This document shows positions 31,501 to 46,500 of a DNA stretch of 64,000 nucleotides, piece by piece. The stretch comes from Owenia fusiformis (taxonomy: Eukaryota > Annelida > Polychaeta > Sabellida > Oweniidae), in NCBI GenBank assembly GCA_903813345.2, contig CAIIXF020000010.1, forward strand, positions 2,781,169 through 2,845,168. Reading direction: 5' to 3'. The position numbers were made by a program, and so were the translations under genes. The notes below the pieces were generated by a model. That model was not told the origin of the DNA. It did not search any database and was given only the letters and a program-made list of their open reading frames with translations. Within the stretch, counting starts at the first letter, position 1; each line of letters opens with the position of its first letter.

Positions 31501-34500
31501 TATTTTTTCGGTGGCCATCTTGCATTCTGGCAGCCATCTTGGAAGTTTAAAGATAAATCTTGTCATCACGATTTCAGGAAAACCAAAAGGATTTACTTCA
31601 AATTTTCACACATATACATGGTAAGAAGTTCTAGAGCTAATTAACCTTTCGGTGGCCATCTTGCATTCTGGCGGCCATCTTGGAAGTTTTTTTGGATAAA
31701 TCTTGTCATTGTGATTCCAGGAAAACCACTTTACCGATTTTCTTGAAACTTTTACACATGTTACAAGGAAGGTTACATGCTACCTTTTATATTGATATAA
31801 ACAGGGGCAAAAGGCAGTAAAGTGGGGTTACACAAGGTGGTATTCTAAGGAGAATGTTATCTATTTTTCTGTATTTTAAACCACATAATTTGACATAAAT
31901 GCATATTTGGTGTATGATATCATGTTTTATATTGATAGAAACATGGGCAAGAGGCGCTACAATGGGGTAACACATGGTGATATTCTAAAATACATATTTT
32001 TACTCTGCTTCTGTACTTTATACCACTTAAATGCATTTTGTGTATGACATCGATTGATTTTTAGAATAAATAACTACATTTCATCAAAAAGAAAAAAGAT
32101 TATTGAAAACATCAAACATTTCTTTGAAATCCATTATTGCACAGCGATTTTTGAGAGCGAAATGTATGCTAAATTGGCCTTGATCTGAGTATATAACAAA
32201 AATCAAACCTGAATATCCCAAGACAATAATCTAATATGGAATAAACAGCATCCACACCATTCAATGACCAATTCCTCATCAACGACCACAACTCCGAGGG
32301 ACATTCCATTCATACTGAAGTCATTAAAATACATGTTGAAGAAAAATTGAAAATAATGATATCCAATACTCATAAGATCAAAAATAGTTGTAGATACTAT
32401 AGTACTCATAAAAGCCGCAAATAACGTTTCTTCATCGGGAAAGCAAGCTGTCTCTTAGTCAGATATTAACTAACGAGCTGGTTCAGAGCACCAGCATGTC
32501 AAACTATGTGAATGGGCTCTGTATCCACAATGTTGCGAGTTCGAGACACATGTGCTCTTTGCGTTTAATAATCAACAAAAATCACTTAAACCTGCACTAA
32601 AACTGTGTGTAAGATCGATATAAGTATAGTGTTTGGAAACTAATTGTACCAACAAAAAGAACTTAAAAACACTGCTACAATATCAACATAAGCTTTCAAT
32701 AGTAGTGACGATGCAGAAACATGCAAAATGTCACCACACCCTGTTTTAAGTATACAGTACACATTAACTACTGAACAGTGTCAAGATAAACGTTCGAAGC
32801 TATTACAATATGTCACCCAATCACTAGTCGTGGTGACATAAAATTAATGTATAGAAAAATCTACTGCACCAGAATAAACTTTGTGATAGAAGAACTGATT
32901 GTTTACTCTAGGTTTTCAACTAAATATATTTCTAATAAGAAATGTTTTATCGAAAAGAAAAAATAATTTCATGTTATATAAAATCAAATAAATTAATTAT
33001 ATTTTTTTTCGTTGTGTTAGTTACACCAGTAATAATAAACCTGTTTATAAAGTGGTGTTAACTAGACTTTAGAATTTAACAGTCATAAAACCTAAAAAAA
33101 ATATACCAGGAAGGGACCATTGTGAATGTAAATGTATAAAGTGTGAAAATTTGAAGCAAATCTGTACAGTGGTTTTTCTGGAATCGTGATGACAAGATTT
33201 ATCTACAAACTTCCAAGATGGCTGCCAGAATGCAAGATGGCTATCTGAAAGTTAATCAGCTCTATAACTTCTTACCATGTAACATGTGTGAAAATTTGAA
33301 GTAAAACTGTTACGGGGTTTTCATGGAATCGTGATGACAAGATTTATCTAAAAACTTCCAAGATGGCCGACGGAATGCAACATGGCCACCGAAAAGTTAG
33401 TCAGCTCTAGAACTTCATACCATGTAACATGTGTGGAAATTCAAAGTAAAACTGTGAAGTGATTTTTCTGGAATCGTGATTACAAGATTTATCTATAAAC
33501 ATTCCAAAATGGCTGCCAGAATGCAAGATGGCCACTGAAAAGTTAATCAGCTCTAAAACTTCATACCATGTAACATGTGTGAAAATTTGAAGTTAATCTG
33601 TAAGGTTGTTTTCCTGGAATCACGATGACAAGATTTATCCCAAAATATTCAAGATGGCCCGAATGGGCTTCTCACTTATACCATATGATATTGCGTGATT
33701 CAAATAGTGTAGCCATTATTTAATATCTCGGATTCGTCTCAGTTGGTTTAACTTACTATTTCATGACCAATAATACGAATATTATCCGCCATTATACCAT
33801 TCATATTTGAATGAGTTGGCCATAAAAATAGTATGTTAATCCATCAGCCGTCAGTTAAATTCGACAGTGGCGCAAATAGGAAGAAACTTTAATATCAGTT
33901 GTAAGCAACGTCTTAGGACACATCAATAATTCAAAGGCAACAATAATGAATGCCTAGGCGGGACTTTGTTTTTTTGGGGCTGGCCTAAAACATGGGGCCT
34001 CTCTGTTGCAAATACCTGTCAACAAGGAACAGTTTTGGCCAGTCCGAAGAGCGTTCCTTGTTCGTCTTACCGCATATGTACAGTACACGGTAGTTTTGAA
34101 ACGTTAATTCAATCTATTTAAACATGAAGTGTAACTTCAATTACAATTTAAAATCGTCGAAAAATAAAATAATGAAACGACCAGATAAGAAAAAAGCAAA
34201 AGCTAGGGCGATAGCCAGTTGAATACGATTTCTGAGTAGGGGCATGTTCTTATAAATTAATTCAGCTAAATCCCTGATGTGATTCACTGGGAAGCAATTG
34301 TATCATGGTATTACTATTAGCATCTAATTATATTCTAGGTATCACAGCAAAAAATGTGAATCAAACCACTGAATCCTGGAGTCAGGATTCATACAGGATT
34401 CATATGCACATATGAATCCTGTATGAATCCTGCCTCCAGGATTCATACAGGATTCGCTGTTTAAATAGTTTACAAATGAATCCTGCCTTCAGGAATCATA

Positions 34501-37500
34501 CAGGATTCATATGCAATATAGTTTACAAATGAATCCAGCCTTCAGGATTCGTACAGGATTCATATAGAAGGTAGTTTGCAAATGAATCCTGCCTTCAGGA
34601 ATCATACAGGATTCATATGCAATATAGTTTACAAATGAATCCAGCCTTCGGGATTCGTACAGGATTCATATAGAAGGTAGTTTGCAAATGAATCCTGCCT
34701 TCAGGAATCATACAGGATTCATATGCAATATAGTTTACAAATGAATCCAGCCTTCAGGATTCGTACAGGATTCATATAGAAGGTAGTTTGCAAATGAATC
34801 CTGTAGCCAGGATTCAAGCAGGATTCATATGCAATATAGTTTACAAATGAATCCAGCCTTCAGGAATCATACAGGAATCAAACGAAAATTGGAATTGATG
34901 TGTATGTTTCTATTCTAACACTCACATTGGCGTATCGCATATATTACGCCAAATGCGCACAGGCGTACCAAATGAATTCGAAAAATTTAATAAAAATGTG
35001 TAATTATTTAAAAGTTGTTCTGTGTGCTAATTTAAAATACATTGTTTTATTTATATTGTCTTCCCCGAATGGGTATATAAACTTTAAATATACATGTAGC
35101 CATGTTTATTGAAAAAAGGACATTGGTTTTATTCGGTCCGTTTTATTCTTATTGGTATTAACTCGCAAATGTCACTACTGGAAATGGTTTTGTGTGGCCA
35201 TGGCAGGGCAAGAAGGGCCCCCGAGGGTCAAAAGGGGCCGTTCTGTAAGATAACTTCTTCGGACGGGAGGTTTTTTACCACAGACTTACAGAAGTGGTGC
35301 CGTTAAAAGAGTTTCTTCTTGGAGAAGGTGCCGCCTAAATGAAACAAAGTGCAATGGCCATTGAGATCGATGCTGTCCCTGTCAGGAGATAATATCAGGC
35401 GATGTATATTTGATGATAAACAAACTTGGTGGGCCATCTTGCCCAATGGTTCTTCTTATCCTGGGTCTCTTACTCCGCTCCTACGCCCATTTCTCATTTC
35501 TTAATGCTAATATAGAATGCGTCACGTGTTATGAAAGATTAGTAAGCCTCAATATTACAATTTGAACCCGATTTTGAAGCATCCTTCAAGATCGGTCCTT
35601 CACTGCTTTCATAGCAGCTCATGAATGTCACAATGCAATGAATTACTCTTGGGCCGCAGGGATGATTTTGAAGCACCCCTGTAAGCCTTTAAATTACATT
35701 GAAATGATAGGCCCTAGGATAGATACGATCAATAATTCATTGGGAGTTCGATTTGGTATCTTTGGTGTTTGCTTTGGAATAGCCTAATCCCGGGGGAATA
35801 ATCACGAATCTCGCGAATCTACCCGGGGAATCTACCTTACGTGAAAGTTAGTTAGCCTACATTCTATTGACAACGTAACATTCATTTGTCATCGTGACCT
35901 GCAGGTCATGCGAACCATCAACATGCAATGGTGTATGTTTACAAAAAACTGGAAATCAGGAGTTTTATTAAGACGGGACTTCCCCTTTTTATGTCACCAC
36001 CAAAAGTGGTCACATATTGTTAAAGTCTCCAACTTTTTTATGTACGGTGTTTAGCGTCTGGGGTCGGCGTTCAGCGTCTGTAACAAATGGCGGGTGGTGA
36101 CATTTTTCATGTTTATGCCTTGTTTAATATTTAAGGCTCCAAATGAAATATGATATCTGATATCATCATGATGTTATTCTTATTATATTATTCTGTTTTG
36201 CAGGTGCCAATGAGTATGACACACAAGCAGTGACAATTGAGTTATAGCCCAGGGAGTTCAAGTTTATGCATCTTGCCTCAAGTAAAGTGTTAGTCCTTAA
36301 AGACAGGACTGTTGGGGAAATGGCACAGTTGCTTGATGCAAGAGTAAAACTTTGAAATAACCATAGATAATATTACAATAGATAAAAGTTTGGCATGCAT
36401 TCTTTTTTTTCGTTTCATTATTAGATTTGAGAGCAGGTAGACGTATACAGCAGTGCAGTGAATTATGTTTGTATTTTAAGAAGTTGTTTTTCAGGTGTGA
36501 CCAGCGATGATTGCAGGCATGAATACACTTTAAATATATTTCCTAACATATTCCTTCAGTAAATACACCCGTTTGCATGTTTTAAATAAGCCGTAAATAA
36601 AATGTTTAAACTTTGTTAGCATGGTCTATAATCTAAAACGACCGTCAACCTGTTTAGGTTTTGATTTGTTTTGTTGAAATTAGATTAAGAAATTAGTCTT
36701 TCAAATGTCACCAGCATGGGCGTAGCCAGGGGGGGGGGGTGCGATGGGTGCGATCGCACCCCCCCCATAACCTTTGAAAATATGACCATTGGATAGAGGT
36801 AGAAAAGAGCTTTAAAATGCTTTTTATTTGAAGCTTCTAGCTCAATTTTGAAGGAAGTTGCATCAATTTTTGTAAAATTCAAAAGAAAACTTAATTTTTT
36901 GTGTTGCTTATGGCAAAATCGCACCCCCCCCCCTGACCGAAAACGAAAACTCTTTAGGGTTGAGGATTCACGTCGGTTTAAATTAGAATAATTCTTTACT
37001 ATCTGGTTTTGTTTGCTTCATTGTGAAATGTTCATCGAATTGTTACTTTTCGAATCATTTCCATTTCGTTACATAAGTTATTTGGAATAAACTTAATTTC
37101 AGCTAAAATGCAGGGTAGTGCATGGCTGTTTTTGAAAATTTTTATTTTAACCTTTTGTTGCTTATCACCGTATTAATTATGAGCACAAGTTTTTATGTTT
37201 GTTTATTTGTTTTTATTTCTTATACAAGTACAAGTAAGTTATACATTGCAAGTCACACCCGTAGCAAACCCTACATTGCCTTACAAAGTTAACATGAGCA
37301 GTTTCGAGAAACATTAGAATATGGGAGGGGTTCAAGAAGAGACCCGGTGTAAAAGGGTAGGAGGTCAAGACAGTATCTGTTGGAATGTTATATATTTCCC
37401 TATCCATTATATGATAGGCGTATGCATGAGTGGAGGGTTGTGGAAATAGGGCCTCGTGAGAGATACATGTACTTGACAGTCAGTAATTGTTTACACCCCC

Positions 37501-40500
37501 CCCCCTTCCTTGAAATGCTGAACTAATGTGCTTTTTGTTCATTGAAACAATACGAAATCAAAATTGATTAGTTTCCTAATTACAATAAAAACAAACGGCT
37601 GATTGGAAGATTACAGTGACTGTTTCCCGTCATTACATAACAATGTTGAAGGTGGGCAAAGGAAATCGAGTCTGTATTGATCTAGTTAATAAGCATGATA
37701 CGTGATTATAAACGTAGAGTAAAGGAAATGCCAGGATTTTTTTTTAGCATTCTCATTGTAATCAGAACTATGTGAATTTATACCATTCGCTTAGACATGG
37801 GCTAAAATTTTGATTCTTTTCAGCCTAATATTCTATCCAACAGCATTAAATGATCAAACTCAATTATTTAGTAAAACTTCAATAAGGGATCACGTGAATT
37901 TCGATACAGCGGTAAATGAAAGTTTTATGCTTATTATGCGGGAACTATGAAATATTAGATTTAATTACCTAGGTACCGTATTCGAGGGGACATTTTATCC
38001 TTTTTAGATTTTATATCGATTTTGACATTTTTGGCCTCTGGCTATGAAATATGTCTCTGATATTTATGTATTTCCCGAGAGAAAATTGGACATTTGCGGG
38101 ACCTGATGCAAGACTAGTTATCTGTTTTCCTGGCTTGTTTGAAATGGATAAACTTTGTCGTATGTTTCAATGAAGCCCATGTGGGACTGTAGACCTAGAA
38201 ATTCATATTTATATACTATAGATCGAGATAGAATAGTAATACAAAATATAGTATTCCAATTTCCAGTATCATAATAGACACCAACTTTTAAATCCTAGTA
38301 ACAGATTTAGAATTCCTATTTTAAAATCAAGAGTCAGTTTAATCAGGAATTCATTGATCAAATGCGATCGAGATAGACTGGCGGACAGGATGAGCTGGGA
38401 TGCAATCAGGAAGGCGCTCAGTTGTTTATATTAATTATTGGGTCTTATAACACCTTAGTATAGTATACCCCTCCCTCCCAAATCACAACTTCGCAACCAC
38501 CGTCAATTTTATAATCAAATCCCTTTCCCTCACTAATGCAAATACATGAATAAATATAATATTGGAGTGAATTGCATGCGTTTCGAATGAAGTTATCTTT
38601 GTAGTACTAGTATTAATTTGTTCAAACAAGTTTACAGAAGATAAATGAAAGGGGACAAAGGGAAACACAGGGGCGTAGTCAACTTTCAGTCAGGGGGGAT
38701 GCGATTGCCCCTTAAAAATTCGATTTTCAGTCAGAATGGGGTGGGGGTGCGATTAGCAAGCCACAATATTTTTTTAGATAATAAATCAAAACAAAGCTTT
38801 TTTTAAATTATGAATGTAACATTTAAAGATTAGACTGCAGCTTCTTGAAAAGAAAGCAGAACGTGTCATCACCGCCAACATAGAGAGCAACGTGTACTAA
38901 TTATAAGTATCTGAAAGATAACGCAAAAAAACTTAATTATTAACTTTCAAGTCTTAACAATTTAACATGTAACTGTAACATGTAACTGTAACATAACACA
39001 TATATCGCCTCGAGGGGTCATTTAGCTTGATGAATAACCCCTCTGGTATTAGAGAGGTTTCGCACAATGGATTAACCTCAACTCGTTTAAGTGCTGTACC
39101 CTACGCGCAGAGGCCTAGAAATAAACTACAGAAGATGAAGCTCTCTTTTAATTAAGAAGTGAAGTCGAATGTAAAGGGTAATAAATCTGGTGAACACAAC
39201 ACATTGAGCCAAAAACTTGCGAAACCTCTCTATAAACGCATTGTTGAACGCAAATGATCATGTGGATTCACTTAAATTCTGAATTATATTCAACTGTTTC
39301 TGTAAACTTCAACGAATGCATTTAATCCCATGATGCGTTTCACTCCTATCTGGAGTCTGGGAGTGCAGACTTGCACCCCGGGACTTGCACCAACCCTTGC
39401 CCCTCTTCCACCCCGTGTCATCCTTGAGGTCCATGCATAGCCAAACACTTCACATGCCTGTATCACCCCGTTAATGGAAACAACCTGTAAAAAATAAATA
39501 TCATATTAAGCAAATGCCTTTTATGGCCAGGTGACCGAGACATCAAAGTGATATTGAGTAAGTTTCCTCCAACTCAAAACGTAATTATATAGATATAAAT
39601 AACTCTCTTCATAAAATCTAAAGTTCACAATCCTTATCTAAATTGTGTATGGAACAAAACCAGAAGTCTGTTATATTATTAGTCTACAAAATGTCCGGTG
39701 ACTTAGCTGTATGGAATTTTGAAATATAAAAATTTTATTGTAGATATATAACATAAACACATCAACATAGAAAAATTCAATACAGTTATATTGTAACAAT
39801 ATTCATATTATATTAATATTAGAGGGACCAAACACATTCGCTATTGCTAAGGTTTCTACGACTTTAACTGTCTTATAAGCATCTTGATCCATCAAGGTAT
39901 TACAATATTGTATGACTGAAGGAATACACTGGTATGCTATGTCAGAGCATGAAATTACAATTACACTATGCTTAATAGGCGGCTTCATACTCCTTACGTC
40001 TCAAAATCTCTTAATTTTCAAATGGGAGTATATCATTTTCGTGAGCGGGATTTGGCGGGACAATACGATTTTCTTTCAAAATCAAAAATATTCCAAGGTG
40101 TTATTCATCGGGAAGTAGTATCATGGGATAAATTTAGATATATCATTGCATCCCACGACCGGTTTGATTATCAATACGCAATCAGCCTGGTACTGGTCAA
40201 CAGTAATAAATAACAGACGCTAATAAGACACAGGATCCAATCAGGTTAATTATCGTCTTTTATTGTCTTAAGTCTCAGCGTACCTTGTAAGATAATCATT
40301 CCCGTTTGATTTTGTTTGAATCGAAATTAAACGGAGGAGGGGGGGGGGTGAACATTTAAATCTTAATTTTATTCCTTACAATAGTTAAGAAAACAAACAA
40401 AAGACCATTCACTTATCCATCAATTTCCGTGCTCTGCGGATGTTTGGCTACTTTGATTACAGAAAAGTCTGAACATCATCCAGGACTCTGATTGCAGCAG

Positions 40501-43500
40501 AAGTCGTCTAGGACTCTGATTATAGAAAATATCGTCTTAGCCTTTGATTACAGAGATCGTCTAGGTTTTCATATTTAGACCCACCTTGTGGATTGAGTGT
40601 ATCATGATCACTTCCAGAGTGATGGGGGCAGGGGGTTCACATTAAACAAAATTGGTCATCACTTAAGTTTAAAAAAAAGCTCAGAATGATGAAAAACTGC
40701 ACGATTTTAAATAAATTTTGGAGAAAGGCGTTCTTGAACCCCCCCACCCCCTTCTCTGACTAGGGGTCTGACTTTGTCAAATGTCATGGAGGTCGCAATT
40801 ATATTCATAGAAAAGCATAAATTAAATAACTTCCCCACATTTTTACGTCTTTGCCTCTCTATGTTTGATTTTTATTTTCTTATCCCTCAGGAAAAAAACT
40901 AAAAATAGAAGGACATGTGATTTGATCGTATATCCTATACCCCAAAGGTCTCAAAAGTTTTAAATTATTTTTGAAAAACCTCTACCACAGAAATAACACC
41001 GGAGGAGATGGAAATGACTTTGAGCCTTGCAAGTTAATGTTTCAAAAGTACACAAGCGTTTGCGTGTATACTTCGCGTGGCTAAAGTTCTAAACTAACTG
41101 TCAAAACAAAACAAAGAATGCAATTTTATTGGCGATCATGCACATGCTCTCTTCGAGAGCTTTACCATACTTAAGTCAATTATCAGCAAACTTTATGAAT
41201 TAAAATCAATTGTAGGCTATATGGAATAAGCTAACTCCTGTTAAAGATTAGTATAGACAAAACACATAGATAGAACAAAAAGTCCTTTGAAAAGTATATC
41301 AAAATGAAAAATGGATAATAAATATTTCAAACATATAAATCCGCTTATTAAAGAATAACAATTAACACAACTGGGAAAAATGTTCATGCCTTATAATCAG
41401 CCATATCGATGCAGATAAAACCGTCTAGATAGAACAAGTAACAATAACGAAAACAATTAGCAGATCCATGCCAATTAATTAATTATCGGACTTTGGATTT
41501 TTCTTAGTTTATACTCGCTTCAACAACTGCGCACCCCTCTCTTGTCAGTAAACACAGGTCGGAAGAAATCATCATGAGATTTTGACATTGTACTTTCATC
41601 AACTGTAACATAAAGACCGGCGTGTTATAATCTTGACGACTCATTTAACCTGCCATATATTGCCCGTGTTGTCGTAATTTTCAAATTTGATAAACAATTT
41701 TCGAAACCGTATTTTTAGATGTACTTTTTCATGTAGATTTCAAATTATGACATCACTTTGACTGAATTTTGAATATTTAATGACGTAAATCAAAATTATT
41801 TCTACTCGCATCTAGTCTACCTTGTATTTCAAGGGGAATCTGTGAAACAGAATACAAATATTATACGATATATTAAGAAGGGAATGATAAAGTATGTAAA
41901 ATTCCTGCTGAATATACAATATGCATGTATGAATCTGGGAAATCTCTCGGTGTATCGAATGTTACGACGATCGGAACATTCACTGGTTTAATCCAGGAGG
42001 TTTAATCTCCCGACGTGATATACAGCAAGTACTCCCGGGCAAGTACAATCCTTTGGAATACCAAAGCGTTAGATAAAGTGAGACTCTAATAGATCAGAAT
42101 GTCCCGACACGGAAATCAGAATGACAGAAATATAATTTTGAATAATTTTGGGAGGTAGGGAATCGCACAATTTTGTAATTCCAATGCTGCCCTTTGTGTT
42201 TTATCAACGTTATACAACGATGCAAACAAAACAGATCGTATTTAAATCTTATTCTAATTTTAATTCCTACATGAAATCTCAGCCCCCCCCCCCCAAACAC
42301 TAGTAACATTTTAAAGACTTTATCTAATTCAAACAATCAAATCAAATCAAAATTAAAACATGCAAACAGGTATATCTGCTTATGGAGGAATATCCGAAGA
42401 AATGTGTGACGCTGGTTTTCAGTCCTTAATCGCCGCTTAATACCTGAAAAGCAACTTATCTGCTTATTATAAGTTATCAAATAATTTAACAATTAAACAG
42501 AAACAATGCATGCCAAACATTTATCTATAATTGTTATATTATGGTTATTTTATAGTTTGCACTTGTATCGAGCAACTGTGTATCGGGCTGTGTATACGGG
42601 CCCTTTCTCAAACCCAATATGGGATTTAACACGTCACTTGAGGCAAGATTCATAAACTATATCTCCACGGGCTATAATTTGAAGAACGCCACTGACGGAT
42701 CTGTCCCTTTTGGATGGGCCGTATTGTTCTTGTGTGTATCTTACCCACGGGAACCTACAAAACAGATATAATTGCATTGTGAAAAGGAAGTCCCGTCTCT
42801 ATAAAACTTCCTAGAATAAGATTCAAGCAGTGTAAACATCCATATTTGCAAAAATAACGATAAACCACTGTCATTAAGTAGTTGTAGTACCATATTCGTA
42901 TAGCTTTTGGGAAAGACGATAAAACGCAAAATATGATTGGAATATTTGCTGAAGTCTGGGATCGATGATCTGACAGAAAATTTAAGGAAGGCGTTGATCA
43001 TGACTGAGCAAAATGAAAGAGCAAAGTAATAATAATTGCAATTTATGTTTATCATTTCAACTATTCCGAGTCAGAGAAATCAAGAATAAAAATGAAACTT
43101 TCCTTAGATATCTGTCGTATTGGCTTTACCGGGAAGGCAAGTTCTGGGGGGGGGGGGGTAGCGCTTGTTTAAATTTTAAATTATTAAGATCAAAATGGTA
43201 AGGTCATATTGACGAATTTCCAAAATGACAAATTATTGTGCAGTGCGTTAAATTGGAATATCTTTTGATTCTTTTCCACTGGGGTACGCTAATATCCGAT
43301 CTTAGTACTTCAATATTTTTGTTTGAAAGCAAGATCTTTAATGTAAACATCCGCATTTCAATATATCCTGAGACTATCATAGAATAATTCTGTGAATCCC
43401 AAGCACAACCCATTACAATATCAGTCTATAAGTCAATCTGTATTACAACAAATGAATAATAATCCCGAAAACAGTTCAACTATATTTGGCTTTGACTTAT

Positions 43501-46500
43501 TTGTTTGAGAGGGATACGAAATCTAGGAATAAAAGTCACCGACGGTCCAACTTCAACGAACAATCTACATGTACAGACTTATCTTACTAATTTAAATAAT
43601 TATTTGTCCTCATCGTGATTTGCCCGTCTGATTATACAGGTTTTACTTTCAATTTAGCCTCACTCAGACACACAAATAAAATGTAAAATTATAACATCAT
43701 ATTATAAAAACATTATCCAACCTCGAATTAACACTAATGAACACGATGTGATGACTTTATTACTATCTATGAGGAACCATTAAACAATTATGAACGAAAT
43801 CCAGATACGTACAGTTTATTCATGAATTTGGAATATAATGTCGCAATTCATTCTAAATATCTGTTAAATATCGAATCTCTTACATTACGAATCTCTTATT
43901 AAAATATATTCTATTTATGCAATATTGTTTTTCCCGTCATCCGTGATTTCCACATGTTGATTGTATTCTATTTTATCAAATGATCGGAAAGTAATACCAT
44001 GAAATGAGTAGCATTAGACATGTTAGATTATACGCCCTTGAATTACACTTATAAACACGATGTGATGATTGTTTCATTTACTTAGAGGAACGCATTAACA
44101 GATTAATCAATTATGAACGAAATCCAGATACGTACGATGTAAGGATTCATATAGAAGGTAGTTTGCAAATGAATCCTGCCTTCAGGAAGGCAGGATTCAT
44201 TTGTAAACTATATTGCATATGAATCCTGTATGATTCCTGGAGGCTGGATTCATTTGTAAACTATATTGCATATGAATCCTGTATGATTCCTGAAGGCAGG
44301 ATTCATTTGCAAACTACCTTCTATATGAATCCTGTACGAATCCTGAAGGCTGGATTCATTTGTAAACTATATTGCATATGAATCCTGTATGATTCCTGAA
44401 GGCAGGATTCATTTGCAAACTACCTTCTATATGAATCCTGTACGAATCCTGAAGGCTGGATTCATTTGTAAACTATATTGCATATGAATCCTGTATGATT
44501 CCTGAAGGCAGGATTCATTTGTAAACTATTTAAACAGCGAATCCTGTATGAATCCTGGAGGCAGGATTCATACAGGATTCATATGTGCATATGAATCCTG
44601 TATGAATCCTGACTCCAGGATTCAGTGGTTTGATTCACATTTTTTGCTGTGTATGATTATACGAGGAGCAAAAATCTAAATATCAAACATGTATGCCACA
44701 TTATTCTATTTAGTAAGCATAGATTACGTAATTTCAAAAGTTTACGCTTCCACACATGCGGCTGAGTTTTCTAGGTCTAATATTCCCTAATGAATTGAAT
44801 AAACGTTTCAAAACTACCGTTTACGTATACGGTAAAACCTGCGGTTTTTAGATTTGATACTTTATGTCATATAAATGCGAGAAACGGCGATTTCTCTCAT
44901 TTAATACAAAATGGCCCAAAATTGCTTCGTTACGAAGCTTTTTGTCAAAATGCTTCGTAACGAAGTATTTCAACCGTCCTGTGTAACAGGGGTCACTATC
45001 ATTTACTATTAAATTAAAATGTACAATAACGTTTTTTTTTCATTTAGACCCAGATGTATTAGAGAATGCTTGTTCAGCAGTCCTAGTATATGGCATTACA
45101 GATGCTGCAGCGACATATATCAATGGCATATATAGTCGAGGCAGCGACAGGAACAACAGCCCGTCCTATCTACGTAATAATGGTGAGTACTCGTCGCAAG
45201 ATCCTGGGGAACTCCCTGTAACACCCGAGAACTATCAAAAATTACAAAAATAACAACACGTAAAAACAAATTGTGCTTTTAAGATATTGTAAGTGTGTTG
45301 AAGTATTAGGATTCTATATACCGTTAGAAACCTTGGAATACAAGCTTTATAGGAACTCTATGTATTATGTGTTCCGCGTCGTGTATTCCTTATATGGAAC
45401 GCTTGAACATGATGAATATCTTGACGACGAATTAAGGCATTTTTGTTTTGTAATCGTATAAAGCATTACCAGTATATGATAACAGAATATTTCATTGTCA
45501 CTCCGTCTTTAATAAGCAGTAAAGTGAATATACAGCCAAATTAGTATATTGTTGAACATAAGATATAAACATTAAGTGTTTTGGATATCATTTATGACGT
45601 CATAACACGACTGATAACAACAGGACGATCTTAACAAAAGACTGACTAAGAATCTCCTTTACGTCGTAAAATAGGGAACGTACATTTTTGTACCACTTTT
45701 TTATTTTTAAAGTATGGTGCTTTACTAATTATTAATCTTATTGAAAATTCACAGGCATTAATTTGGCAAGGACAATATTTTGAAAATCAAGTCAAATTTT
45801 AAAAATATTATATCTGAATCCATTAAAATACCCCTCAAAATAGACTATGCGCAAAAATAATGTAAAAATGTGCTCTTGTACATTCTTGTACCACTTTTTG
45901 TATCTGGCTTTACGCAGGGTAAAAGCCCATAAGTATATATTTTGAGGAGATATTCTTTAATTTCGCCAGGACAATATTGTCCATATCAAAAATCTTTTTC
46001 TTTTGTCTAGTAATAAAAAAGTTAGAAGCAGTTAACTTACCCCATGTGTTTTACGCCAAAAAATCTTACACTTTCCCCGAAGAAATCTAATGCGTTCTAT
46101 ACAAAATATTTGAATTGTAACCGTCAATGTGTTATGACGTCATAATTTAACATGGTCCAGTGAATGTAGGAGCAAATTTTGAAGCATTTTGATCAACGTT
46201 TTACCGAAATATTCATGATTTAAGGTATTTTTACAAGGAATTACGTTACATTATTACAACGTTAATTTGCAGTTTCCTCGCATAGAAAACCGTAGAACGC
46301 TGCGTTATGCTAGATTTCTAATACATCTTAATGCTATAGTCAAAAGGATGAGGGGTTACCCTTCAAAATGATATATAATAGGTTATGTAACTCTAATGTA
46401 CAGCGAAATGGTAAAAGGATGAATATTAAAAATGGCGTAAAATAAGCGATTTCCCCAGGATCTTGCAACGAGTATGAGAGTTTTTAAGCACACCGGAATA

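Larger units (their letters stand above)
34343..44651. mobile_element. 10.3-kb palindromic element with tandem-repeat termini
   Basis: Outer ends are inverted: CACAGCAAAAAATGTGAATC at 34343 and its complement ending at 44651, flanked by TAT on both sides (possible 3-bp TSD). The first 500 bp of each arm are tandem GAATCCTG-rich repeats of about 106 bp. Further in, arms still match, with clear divergence, for at least 2.6 kb: 35940-35993 with 42779-42850, 36236-36290 with 42633-42690, 36320-36400 with 42500-42580, 36480-36595 with 42350-42470, 36970-37020 with 42225-42285. The central 5 kb is not paired. No transposase is visible. It could be a giant foldback element or an ancient inverted duplication. 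Confidence 0.65.

Noticed and set aside
36207-36360. Additional exon of the secreted-protein gene after TTTTGCAG
   Set aside because: Phase-compatible acceptor, but an in-frame TAG appears after 14 codons and no donor follows in frame. The diverged inverted copy near 42690 is also disrupted, so it belongs to the palindrome.
34343-44651. Maverick/Polinton
   Set aside because: Size and long TIRs are suggestive, but no DNA polymerase B, integrase or capsid ORF is present and the termini do not begin AGT.
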